A DNA stretch of 64,000 bases, from positions 125,053 through 189,052 of the forward strand of contig CATMVA010000002.1 in NCBI GenBank assembly GCA_950075865.1, given 5' to 3'. Numbering within the stretch: the stretch's first letter is position 1; every line of letters begins with the position of its first letter. Below the pieces are notes generated by a model, which ran no database searches, was not told the DNA's origin, and saw only the letters and a list, made by a program, of their open reading frames with translations. A program made the translations under genes and the position numbers. This document shows, in pieces, positions 15,001-27,000 of this stretch. This DNA comes from an uncultured Oscillospiraceae bacterium (GTDB lineage: Bacteria; Bacillota; Clostridia; Oscillospirales; Oscillospiraceae).

Positions 15001-18000
15001 AGGGTGAAGCCGTTGTCGTAATCCAGGTGGGTGTTTCCGCGGAAGACCACCAGCTTCTCATTGTAGCCCAGCAGGACGGAGGGAGACACGGTGTCGTTGG
15101 TGGCCAGAGGCGCACCCGTGACCAGAGAACTGCTGTTGGGTGTGCCGTAAGCCATCCGCACCACGCTGCCGTTGACCACCTCGGCGTAGTCGATGACCAG
15201 AGACAGCTTCTCCTTGGGGCCCGCCTGAACAGGCTCATAGATCCGGATGTCATCGTTGGTGCCCAGCTGTCCCATCTTGACCTGGTCGTCCGGATTGGGG
15301 GTAGCCGTATTGATACCCCAGGCCCAGACGTAGCCGAACCGGCCGTCCAGACCGTCGTTGTGGGCATAGGCCAGGTTGTTGTAGTAAAGGTTCAGGGTCA
15401 GGTTGTGGAAGTAGCCCGCATCGATCCCATTGACGCCTGTCAGATAAGTATAGCTGTCGTTGTGCTCCTCATACTTACCCTTGACCGTTCGGACCGGCTT
15501 GCTGGAGTTCTCCAGAATGGTGTCACCCATCTGCCCCTCGGTGCCCCGGCCCCAAACATAGGTCATGTCGATGTTGGGCTGGCTGCGCCAGTCCTTCGTC
15601 AGATCGGCGATGGCAGGTCCATAGGTCACATCGGTGTTGATGGTCCGGACCAAGGCGTGAGCGGCGCCGGCCGAAACCTGCACCAAACGCTCCTTTTCTG
15701 CGGTCAAACTGCTCGTTTTTGCGGTCAAAACGTCGGCAACCGCGTCGCCGGAACCTGTCGTAATTGTTTCTCTTCCTGTAATAATACTGTCATTTTGAGA
15801 ACCATCCAGGGTCAAAATCGGCAGTGCATGGTCGTTCGGGTCAGCCCCGCCCGTTGCAGCCGTAGGATCCACGCCCAACTGACCATAGGTGTTGCTGCCG
15901 AAGCCCCAGATTTTCTGGCTCCGGTTAGAATCGGTGGAAGAGGTCAAAATCAGGGAGAATCCGTCTGTTTCAGGGGTATTTGCGCCGAAATTGTAATAAC
16001 TTCCGCCTGCGGCGATGGCCATGGCCCCCTGGAGGAACTCACCTGTAGCCTCTCCCTGAACCTGTTGTGTCACAGTGGTTCCGGCGGTTTTTCCGATGGC
16101 CCGGAAGTCGGTCCGGCTCCCCGCCACGTCATTCGCGCCCCGCTTCACCTGCACCGCAACGGGTACGTGGTAATAGTTGCCGTGCGCGGTCTCCTCACCG
16201 ATACCCAACTGTCCCTGCGCATTATAGCCCCACGCCACAACGGTTCCGTTGGATCTCAGGGCCAAAACATGCCCATCGGAAGCGTCCAGGGTCACGATAT
16301 GAGCCAGATAGTTGAGCGGATCGCCCTCCTGGTCGGGGCCTGCGGCAGTGCCGTTGACCACCCGGGCGGGAACACGCACATCCATGGCATTACCCCGCAG
16401 GTGCGCGCCGATGCCCAGCCGGTCGGAGGCGTTGTTGCCCCAGCCGTAGACATAACCGTTCTTATCCAGAGCCAGTGCAAAGTCATATCCTGCCACTACG
16501 GCAATGATATCGTGGAGGTAGGTCTCCTCGGTCTCGGTAGCTTCCTGAGCTCCCCGGAGGACCCGGACAGGCACAGAAGCGGCATTGATCTTGTTGACAT
16601 CCGTGCTGGTGTAATCCACGTTGGAGCCCAGCTGATAATGGTTGTTATGGCCCCAGGTGTACACATAACCGTCCTTGTCCAGGGCTACGGTAAAGTTTCC
16701 ACCGGAGGACAGGTCGATAATGTCATGGAGGAACTCGCCATCGCCCGGCTGTTCACCAATCAGAACCTGAACCGGATAAGCCTTGTTGACGCTGGTGCCG
16801 TCGCCCAGCTGCCGGTACTCGTTGCTGCCCCAGACCCACACGCTGCCGTCAGCCTTGAGCATAGCCGAATGGGCATATCCGGCAGCCAGCTTGGGCACGG
16901 CGATGGCGGTCTCGTTGGCATCCATAACGCTGATCAGCATCACATAGGAACCGGTCACTGTACGGGTGCTGTCTTTGGGATCGGTATAGGTGTAGGTGAA
17001 GCGTACGGTGGTGGTGCCTGCCCGGTCAGGCTGGACGGCACGGAAGATGAACTTCTTGCCCGAGGCATCCTTCTCCACCTTAACCAAGCTGGTGTCCAGG
17101 ATCTCGGGAGTCTGGAAGGTCACGTTGCTGAGGGCAACATCGGTATCCTTGGTGTGACGGAGATTGAATCCGATGTACTCTCTGCGGACAAAGTTGGCGG
17201 TGTTCACCATCAGAGCGCTCTTGCCGTAGGCGATGGGAGCATCCTTGCCGTAGTTCACGGCGTTGTCGGTGAAGGTGGACTCAATCTCCCGGATCACTTC
17301 GCCGCCAACAGTGCTGATGGTATTCTCCGAGTTGTAGATCAGGATATCCTCCTCCCGGACACCGGAGCGGACGGGATAGGAATTGTCTGTGTTGGTGCCG
17401 TCGCCCAGCGCGCCGTAGGCGTTGTCGCCGGCGGCGTACACATAGCCGTCGGTGCCCAGAATGGCGGTATGGGTATAGCCCAGAGCCGTCATAAAGGAAA
17501 GCTGGGAGTAGTTTTCGTAGTACGGATAGCGGTTGGTTGCAGTGACAGTATCACTGTACATGGTAAGGGCGGGAGTGTTCCGCATGGTCACCGCGCCGGT
17601 GCCCGTAATGGCGGTCCCGTTCACCAGTTGTCCTTTGCTGTTGGAACCCCAAGTATAGACCAGATACTCCTGCTTGGCGGTACCGTTGACAGCGGTAGCG
17701 CCCGAGAGCTTCTGCGCCGCCGAATGGTTGCCGTTAGCTACCACCGAGGTAATGTCGCTGAGACCCTCCACCTTGGTGGGATACCAGATGGTGGCTGTGG
17801 TGGAGCCACTGCCCACCTGGCCCTCGTTGTTCCGGCCCCAAGCGTACACCTCACCGGAACGATTCAAAATCATACTGTGGGCCGAACCGGCAGCCACGCC
17901 GATGACGTTGGTCAACTGCTGCTGGTCGTTGAGCATGACACGCTCAGGCGCCAGCTTACGGTTGCGGCTGTCGCCCCGGTTGCCCGAGCCCAGACCCAAA

Positions 18001-21000
18001 CGGCCCGTATCGCTCAGGCCCCAGGAGTAGGCGCTGCCGTCAGAACGGACCACAATGCCATGGACGTCGCCTGCGGCGATGTCAATGACGTTCTCCATAT
18101 ATCCGCCGCCGCGGCTGCCGCGGACACGGATGGGATACTGCCAATAGGCCGTGCCGGTGTTGTCGCCCAGCTGGCCACTGTCATCGCGGCCCCAGGCATA
18201 CGCCCGACCGGTGTTGGTCAGGGCCAGGGACCACTGCTCCCCTGCCGCCACCTGGATAATATCGGTGAGGTAGTTGGTATCGGCAGTGGCACCGGCGTTA
18301 TTCAGGCCATGGACCAGAGTGGGCGTGCTCCGGTTGCTCCGGCTGTTGTCGCCCAGCTGGCCGTAATCATTGCGGCCCCAAGCATACACCAAGCCCTGGG
18401 TAGTGACCGCCAAAGCGTGATACCGACCAGCGGAGATATTCTTGATCAGGGTATCGCTGCCGTCAGGCGCCTTGGGGAACTGGACCTGGATCACATTGTT
18501 CTGGCTGGCCTTAGGCACACCGTTGGCGCTGACACCGTTGTCGTAGGTCCGGCCGTCGCCCAGCTGGCCGTAATCATTGCGGCCCCAGGCCCACACGGTA
18601 CCGTCAGCCTTCAGGGCCAAGGTATAGCCGTCGCCGGCGCTGATTGCAGGAGACACCAGGGTGCCGTCGGGCACCACGGTGACCAGGATAGCTCCGGAGT
18701 AGACCTTCTGCTCCCCGGTCTCCAGAATGGTCTTGGTCACGTAGAAGTAGATCACAACCTTGCCATAGTTGTCCGGGCTGGTGGGCGTGATGGTCCACAC
18801 AGGCTCGCTGGTAGGCGTTCCCGTGGGAGGCGTGCCGCCGGTCCGGGTCACCGTGGCAATACTGGGATCGGCGCTGACAAAGGTGATGTCCAGGGGGCTG
18901 CGCTCCCGCTCGGTATCGCTGTACAGGTTATAACCCTTGTAGTGGACGGCGTCCATGTTGTGGTCCTCGGTGTTGAAGACCAGGTACCGGTCGCCGTAGA
19001 CCATCTCGATGGCCAGAGGCGGCTTCTTGGTACCCGTGCTGCTGTAATAGTCGGTGGGATCGCCGTTCTGATGGTAGAATTCGGTATAGGAGGGCTCCAG
19101 CGCGTAATACTCCTCGGTACCGATCTTGATGGGCGAGTTTTTCTGAACCGTGGTAAAGTCACCCAGCTGGCGCTCGTTATTCTGGCCCCAGCCCATGGCG
19201 TAACCCTCGTGGTTCACCACCGCGGCATGGGTGTCGCCGGCGCTGACGCTCTGGATCAGGTTGATATACTTGACCCCGTCGATCTCATAATCCTGGGTGT
19301 TGGCGCCTGCCAGAACGGGCACGGGGACATTGGAGGAGGTGACCGCCGGGACCTTGTTTGCAGAAGCCTCGATACCCAACTGGCCCTCGTTGTTCCGGCC
19401 AAAGCTGTACACAGCGCCATTCTGGGTCAGGAGCAGCCCGAAGGAGCCGCCAGAGGATACCTGGACCGCCATACCCCGATCGGCACCCACGTTGGTCAGG
19501 TTCATGGTGGTAGGCAGGTTCCGGTTGGTGTAGCTACCGTCGCCCAGCTGGCCGCTGGTGTTGAGGCCCCAGCCCCGCACCACAGCGGCATTGGCGGTGT
19601 CATGAGTGATGGCCAGCATGGAGTGAGTACCCACGTCCACGTTAGTCACGTGCTTCAGGACGGTGGCACCATCAGTCACGTAGTCGTAGCGATCGCCCGC
19701 CACGGTGTTGCCCCGGTCAGTGTAGTCATCGGCCTTGCCGGTGTAACCGGTGAGGGAAGTGACCACCTGGACAGGATAGCGGGAAATCCGGCTGTTGTCC
19801 TGATAGCCATTGCCCATCTGGCCATAGTTGTTATAGCCCCAGGTGAAAACGGTACCGTCGTTTCGGACCGCCGCGCTGTTACAGTAACCTGCAGAAATAG
19901 ACAGAATATTGGTCAGGTAAGCGCCGCCGGTACTCATACCTGTGCGGACCCGCTGAGGCATGCTGAAGGTGGTGCCGGTGTTGGCGACTCCATCCACACC
20001 AGCAGTGTAAACATTGCCGATCTCGGCATTGGTCAGACCCCAGGTCAGAACAGAACCGTCCTTCAGCAGGACCATGGAGTGATAGCTGCCTGCGGCCACC
20101 TGGACCACGCCGGTCAGGTAGTGAACAGCACCGGGTGTATACTCCTCGTTCTCATAACGGGTATTGGTGGAGGGATCGAAGGTGTACCAGAAGGGACTGT
20201 CACCGGCCAGGACACGCTGAGGCATCCGCTCAGTGTTGCCGTTGGTAGTGTTACCGATACCCAACTGGCCATAGTAGTTCCAGCCCCAAGCGTACACATC
20301 GCCCTTGGCGGACAGAGCCAGCACATGGTAGCTGCTGGAGGTATAACGGCCATCATCCTTCCATTCGCCCACGTCCAGATCCACGATGGCGTCATTATAG
20401 CTGGTGGTGATATCGCCCAGCAGGCCGTTTCCGTTGACGCCCATCACCTGCATGGGAGTATTGTAATACTCGGCGGTGGTGACCTTATCCCCGTCGTCAG
20501 CGTCCACGAACTCCACGTTGAAGGCAGCGATCACGGCGGGGAGCTTACCGTCAAGCTCACTCACCGCATAAACCTTGGGGGTGACCATAGCGGCGTCAAA
20601 AGCATTGGCATCCACATAGATGGTGTTGGCATCCTCGATCCCCTCGGGATCCACACTCCAGTTGATGGTGGCGATCCCGGTACAGCCCTTGAAGGTATCC
20701 TTCTGGATGGCCTGGATATCGGTCACGGTCAAAGAGGTCATGCTGCTGCCGGCGAAGCTGCCCTCCAGGCCCACCACGGGCAGGGAAGAAATACTGTTGG
20801 AGGGCTTTTCGGTACCGGTGAAGAGACTGTAATAATCCCGGCTGACCGTGGCGGGCAACTCCAGGACCGTGGAGCTGGTGCCAAGGGCGGACAGGCCGGT
20901 AATGGCGGCTACGCCGGTCTTGTTGTTCGCCTCGGAATAGTCATAGAGCTTCTGATAATAGCCGTCCGTGCCGGCCAGAGTGGCCAGGGTAGCGTTGGAG

Positions 21001-24000
21001 TAGTACTTCCAGGTGAAAGAGCCGGCGGGCGTGGCGCTGTCGGCGGCGCTGACGCCCATGTAGCCCCGGTAGTTATCGCCCCAGGCCCACACGGTGCCGT
21101 CCCACTGGATGGCATAGGTATAGCCGTCGCCCGAAACCACCTTGGCGTTGGATACGATGGGATCATTGTCCGAGTTCAGGCCCTCGTAGTACACGTTTAC
21201 GGTGAAAGAGCCCCAGTCGTCCCGACCAGTGGCCGAGGTATCGCGAACATAGACCACGGCACGGCCCGCCCGGGTGGCGGTGGGCGTGATCTTGATCTTG
21301 GTCTTGTCGGTCTGGTCAATGGTGATAATGCCGGGGTCACTGGTGAACCACTCCAAATTGGCGGCCAGCGCCTTCTCAGTGGTCACATCCCAGTAAAGGT
21401 TATAGCCCTTATACTGCTCCTTGATGATCTCGGTGGCGTCAATGGTCAGCACCTGGCCCACGGTGATGTCCACCTGGACAGGCAGCTCACCCAGATCCTC
21501 GTCCTTGCCGTAGGTCACAGCCTGACCCCGGGTCGCGGAGGCGGGGTTGTTCTCAATAGCAGCCTTGACCGAGGCATGGAGATCGGTCCGGTTGGCGCCG
21601 ATGATAGCCTGGCCGTAAACCTGGGTATGGAGCAGGGTGATATCCGTGTTGGAGGGATCCAGCTCCTTGGGAGACTGGGCCGTAGAACCGGTGACCGAGC
21701 CTTCAGTGATCTGGAGCAGGGTGGCGGCACGGCCGCCCACCAGCGTGGGCAGGGTCTTACTGGTCCCGGCGCCCACTACCACATCGTTGGTCACTCCCAC
21801 GCCCAGCTGACCGTGGTTGTTGTTGCCCCAGGCATAGACATAACCGTCGGAGGTCAGGACCAGATTGGTGCCCGAACCGGCGCTGATATCCATGACCCCA
21901 GCCAGGTAGGAAGTGCCGCCGGACAGGGCGGGCGCCTGGCCGTTGAGCACGCCGCTGGCTCCGGTGAGCGCATTCCAGGTATAGACAATTCCATTGTCCA
22001 TGATAGCCATGTCGTAACTGTCACCGCCCTCGATGCGGACCGGCTTGGCGGTCTCATTTTGAGAGAGGGTTACCTTCCGGGCAGTAGTGGCTGTAACTGC
22101 GCTGCTGTTATAGCTACCCCAGGCGTAAATCTCCTGGTCCACAGCCAATGCCGAGCCATGGTTCAGACCGGCGGCGATATCCATGATCCCGGCAAGGGGA
22201 ATCTCAGCATCTCCGACGGTGGTCATGACTTGGACTGGCGCATAGCGGGTCTGGGTGTCACCCACAGGAGCAGATGCGGGATTGCCATAGGACACAGTGC
22301 CCTGACCCAACTGATAGAGGTTGTTGAGGCCCCAGGCCCACACCGTACCATCGCTGCGGAGGGCGTAAGCCACATTTCCGCCCGCGGCAATATCCACTAC
22401 TCGATCCAGGTAGTGGTAACCGTTGGCAGTATTCTCCTCCAGCAACCGACCGGAACAGCCCGCGGTCTCGGTGCAGCGGTCGCCTACCTTGCCGCTGTCA
22501 TGGACAGCGTTGCAGGTATTGCAGACATACTTGAGTCCGGCGAAGTTGCCCGGAGCGGCCATGCCGGCCACCACATGGGCGGGCGTTCTGACCGTACCGC
22601 CCGAGGTCTGGTCGATGCCCAGCTTGCCGTTGGCGTTGTTACCCCAGGCCCACACCGTACCATCGCTGGACAGAGCCAGTGCAAAGTCGGTGCCGGCCGC
22701 AATATTTACGATCACGGGATGCTCCTTGCCATAGTAGGCATTGCCGGGATCCCGGACAGTATTATCCTCACTGAAGACCTGGTCAAAGGCCACCAGTTTG
22801 GGCAGGGCACTGCCGACAGTTCCGGGTACCACGCCGCTGGTCGAGCTGCCCCAGGCATACACATTGCCTTCGGCATCCAGAGCCAGGTCAAAGGTGTTGC
22901 CAGCGGCCACGGCTACAATGTTCTCCAGGAGCAACTTCTCCATGGTGCCCTCGCAACCGGTCTTCTTGCAGTTGTCACCCACCCGGCCGGCAGCATAACG
23001 CGTACCGCAGTCGGTACAGACATAGGTCAGATACCCCTCAGCCAGAGCGCCAGCACAGTTGACTGTCTCAGTGCAGGGATCGCCTACGGCCCCAGTGGTA
23101 TGTACGGAGCCGCAAACAGTGCAGTAGCGCACCTTGTACTGCTCTCCGGCCAGGACCGGCGAGGGGAAGGTGTAGGTGTTGGTGGTGCCATCGCCGCTCT
23201 CGCCGCCGGCACCGTAGCCCCAAGTCCAAACGGTGCCGTTGGCCTTCAGGGCAATAGAGTGGGTATTCTGGGTAGAGATCATGGGCACGGCCACATCGTC
23301 CTGACCGCGCTGTTCCTCATCCCCGCTGAAGGCGCTGGCCTGCCGGCGGACGTAGACGTTGAGGGACATCATGTAGGTGATACCATCCACCACGCATGAG
23401 ATGGCCACGGTGGTGGCGCCCATCTCGCCGGAGGATTCCAGAATGACCCGGTCATTCGCCACATCAGGAGTGGCCTTGACCACCCGCTTATCCAACACGG
23501 TCACAGTCAGATCGGTCACGCTCAGCCCGGCAAAAACATCCTTGCGGTTCCGGTCATAGAGATCAAACCCGGACAGATATTGGTCCTTCAGGTCGCTGAC
23601 CTTGATGTAGACCTTCTCATTCTCGTTGATCCGGATCACCGAGGTGCCCTGGAGGTACTGCGCAGCGTCCACATAGATCCAGTCGGCGATGAGCAGGTTC
23701 ATCTCGCTGGTGCCTACGCGAACGGGCCCGATCTGCTGATAGGTGTCGGCAGTGCCCAACTCCCAGTTGGTGTTGGTGCCCCAGGCCCAGACGGTGCCGT
23801 CAGCCTTCAGGAACACCCCGCCGCTGAGGTGATGTGTACCGGAATTATCCGAGTAAATATAATCGTCGCCGGTAGCCAGAGCCCGAATGGGATTATTTCC
23901 CTCCACACCGTTGACCATCTTGGTGGGCAGGGTGACATAGTCGCCCGCCGCGGTCTTGGTATCGGCGTCTACAATGTTGAGAGCGTTGTTGGTATTGTCG

Positions 24001-27000
24001 CCCCAGGCATAGACCTCACCGGCCTGGGTGATGGCAAAGGACCGCTGATAGCCGGCAATGACCTGGGTGATGACCTCCTGGTCGCCGGTCTCGCCGGTGG
24101 AGCCTAACTTGTCGGGCGTGGGGAAGCCGGAAGCGCCCTGGGCGCCGCGGACCCGACGGGGCACATAGTTCCTGGCGTTGTTGGACGCGTCCACGCTCCA
24201 GGTTCCCAGCTGGCCCCTGGTGTTAGCGCCTACGGCGTAGACCTCGGTACGGATACCCAAGCTGGTGGTGCCGCTGAGCTTGGCGGCGTCCTCCACCCGG
24301 ACCAGAACCATGGTGTGGTCGTAACCGGCCGAAACACCCACAGCGTGCTCCATGTAATCGCTGGCACCCTCGCTCTCGCCCTTGAGCATCTGGACGGGCA
24401 GACCGTTGTTGTAGGTGGTGCCGTCACCCAGCTGGCCGTTGGTATTGCGGCCCCATGCGTAGACTGTGCCGTCGCTGCGGAGGGCCACGGCGTGGTCGGC
24501 GCCGCCGGCAATGGCAATAACGCTGCTCAGATAGTAAGAGTCGGACGCGCTCTGTCCCTTGAGGACCTTGGCCGGAATGGCGTCGCTGGCGGCCAGGCCG
24601 TTGCCGCGGCCCAGCTGTCCAAACTCGTTGTCACCAAAGGACCAGACCTGGCCACCCAGGCTGGCGGTGCCGGGCCGGGTGGTGTCGGTGGTCTCGGTGG
24701 ACTGGGTCAGGACCAGGGTGAAGTCATAGCCGGCAGCCACAGCCACGGCATACTCATTGTTCAGGTTGACCTGGGTGGCGTAGGTGCCCCGGTTGTCGGT
24801 CCCGGCCACGTAACCGGCCACGCCGGTGCCGGTATAGCCCAGCTGGCCCAAGCCATTGTCGCCGGTGGTGTAGACCTTGCCATCATCGGTCAGCATAACC
24901 AGATGGGCACGGCCAGCCGAGATGGCCACCACATGGGTCAGGTACCGGCGCTTACCGTCGGTGTTGGCCACCTGGACCTGGGTGGGTACGGTGCGGCTGA
25001 TGGTGGTACCATCGCCCAGCTGACCCTTGTTGTTAAGGCCCCAGGCCCACACGGTGCCATCGGAGCGGAGGGCGGCGGTGAAGCGGTCGCCCTGGACCAG
25101 TGCGGGCACAGCAACGCCCACCGTCTCGTCACGATCCACGTCACGCTGGGTGACGGTCACGTTGATGGAGCCGGTGTGGGTAGAAACGGTATTGGTGAGG
25201 CGGACTACGGCCGTGCCGGGATCCCCGGCCGTGATGGTGGCTACAGCGCCGCTGACCGAGATGGCGGCCACCGAGCTGTTGGAGGTGATCCACTGGATCT
25301 TGTCGGCGGGAGTCACGTCGGCGTTACGGACCGACAGAGTCCGGCTGTCCACCAGCAGGTTGAAGGCGGACAGGTAGGTCTCCAGCAGGTCGTTCCGCGT
25401 GGCGGTGTAGGTGATGGTCAGGGTATCACCGGGGTTGTTACCCTGGGCACCCTGCATGGTGATATTCATGGCGGAAAGCAATGCCTGGTCGCTCATGCCG
25501 GTAGTATCCAGAGTGTAGATCCGCTTCTCTCCAGTGACACCGTCGGTAACTACGGCCTGGTAGACCACCAGGGTCTTGGCCTCCATGTCGCCCACCTGAA
25601 CGGGCTGGGAGGCGATCTTGTTCACCGAGACCGAGTGAGCACCCATGATGCCCATACCCGTGCGGCCGGGAGCGGCAACATTGTTGCCCCAGGCGTATAC
25701 GAAGCCGTCGGCCCGGACCATGACCACCCGGTCGGCGCCAGCCTCCAGGGCCAGAACACTCTGGAGGTTGGGGCTGGCGTCGGCGTTGAAGGTCTCGCCC
25801 TTCAACACCGCAGTGGGAGTATCGATCGTGGTAAAGCCAGTCTGTACATCATGATCGATGTTCCGATTGTCGGTGCCGATGCCCAGCTGGCCCTGGCCAG
25901 CCACACCCCAGGCATAAGCATAGCCGCTCTTGGTCACGGCGATGGTGTAGCCGTTGCCCACCCGGACCGAGCTGATGGCCACATCAGCCCCCTGGTCGTC
26001 CTTGATGGTCTTCTGGGTAGGAACCGCGTTGGCGGCGGTGGTCCACTCGTAAACCTTACCGCTGCCGTCCACGGCGGCGAAGCTGGAACCGCCGTCGATG
26101 TCCACGATATTGACCAGATCGGTCCGCTTGACCAGAGCGTCTGCCGTGTTGCCCTTGCCCTGGTACACCTCACCGGCGGTGGTGAGCAGCAGGTAGCTGC
26201 CATCGGCGGCGATGGCCATCTTGCGGATAGCGCTGGCACTGAGCTCGGTGGGCAGAACATAGGTGTTGGTCACCGTATTGACGCCCACAGTTCCGTTGCC
26301 CAGCAGGACCACATAGTTGTCGCCGTAAGCGGCAGCCATGACGGCATTGCTGACCAGCAGCATGTTGTTGAAGTTGTTGCCCAGGCCCTTGACACCGGCA
26401 CCGTAGAGCTTTCCGTCGCTGCACAGGACCAGGGAGAAATCATTTCCGGCATAGACCTTGGAAATGTTGGCGGGGGCATTGGTCACCTGGTAGGGATACT
26501 CATAGGGAGTATTGTTGCCAATACCCAGCTGACCCTGGGAGTTGTCGCCCCAAACCCACAACTTGCCGTCCTGGCTCAGGGCCAGGGTATGCCGGTTGCC
26601 CACGGCCACCATGGGATAGATGGTGACCACGTCATCCTCCACAAAGGTGACCCGGATCTGGCTGGTAGCCACCACCACACCATTGACCCGGTAATTCAGG
26701 GTGATAACGGTAGTACCAGTCTTATCCTTGCTGGGAGAGTAAATGCGGTAACGGGTACCACTGTCTCCGCCCACCACACCGATGGTTTCGTCACTGCTGG
26801 TCATGCTGACGCCTGAGTAGTTGGCATCAGTAACCTGGCTGTCGGTGTAGAGGTTGAAGCCCTCGTTGTAATACCGGGCCATCTGAGCAGCATCCAGCAC
26901 CAAGTCATCGCTGAGATGGAGCGTGAAATAGTCAGGAACGGTGCCGTTGCCATAGGTCTGGCTGGTACCATTGGCGTACCGGACCATGGCCCACTTGGGC

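Noticed and set aside
15680..15745. Local change to lower-GC codons inside propeller 17, suggesting an insertion
   Set aside because: The frame and protein motifs continue without break and no repeat or mobile-element signature is present.
3..23399. Plus-strand frame of 7,798 codons, and similar ones at 24315-26816, 26916-31103, 32517-37199, 38433-40721, 42888-46043 and 46356-48971
   Set aside because: All are codon-aligned opposites of the giant minus-strand gene. Their products are low-complexity His/Val/Gly/Ala-rich text with no domain, while the minus strand gives RCC1 motifs throughout.
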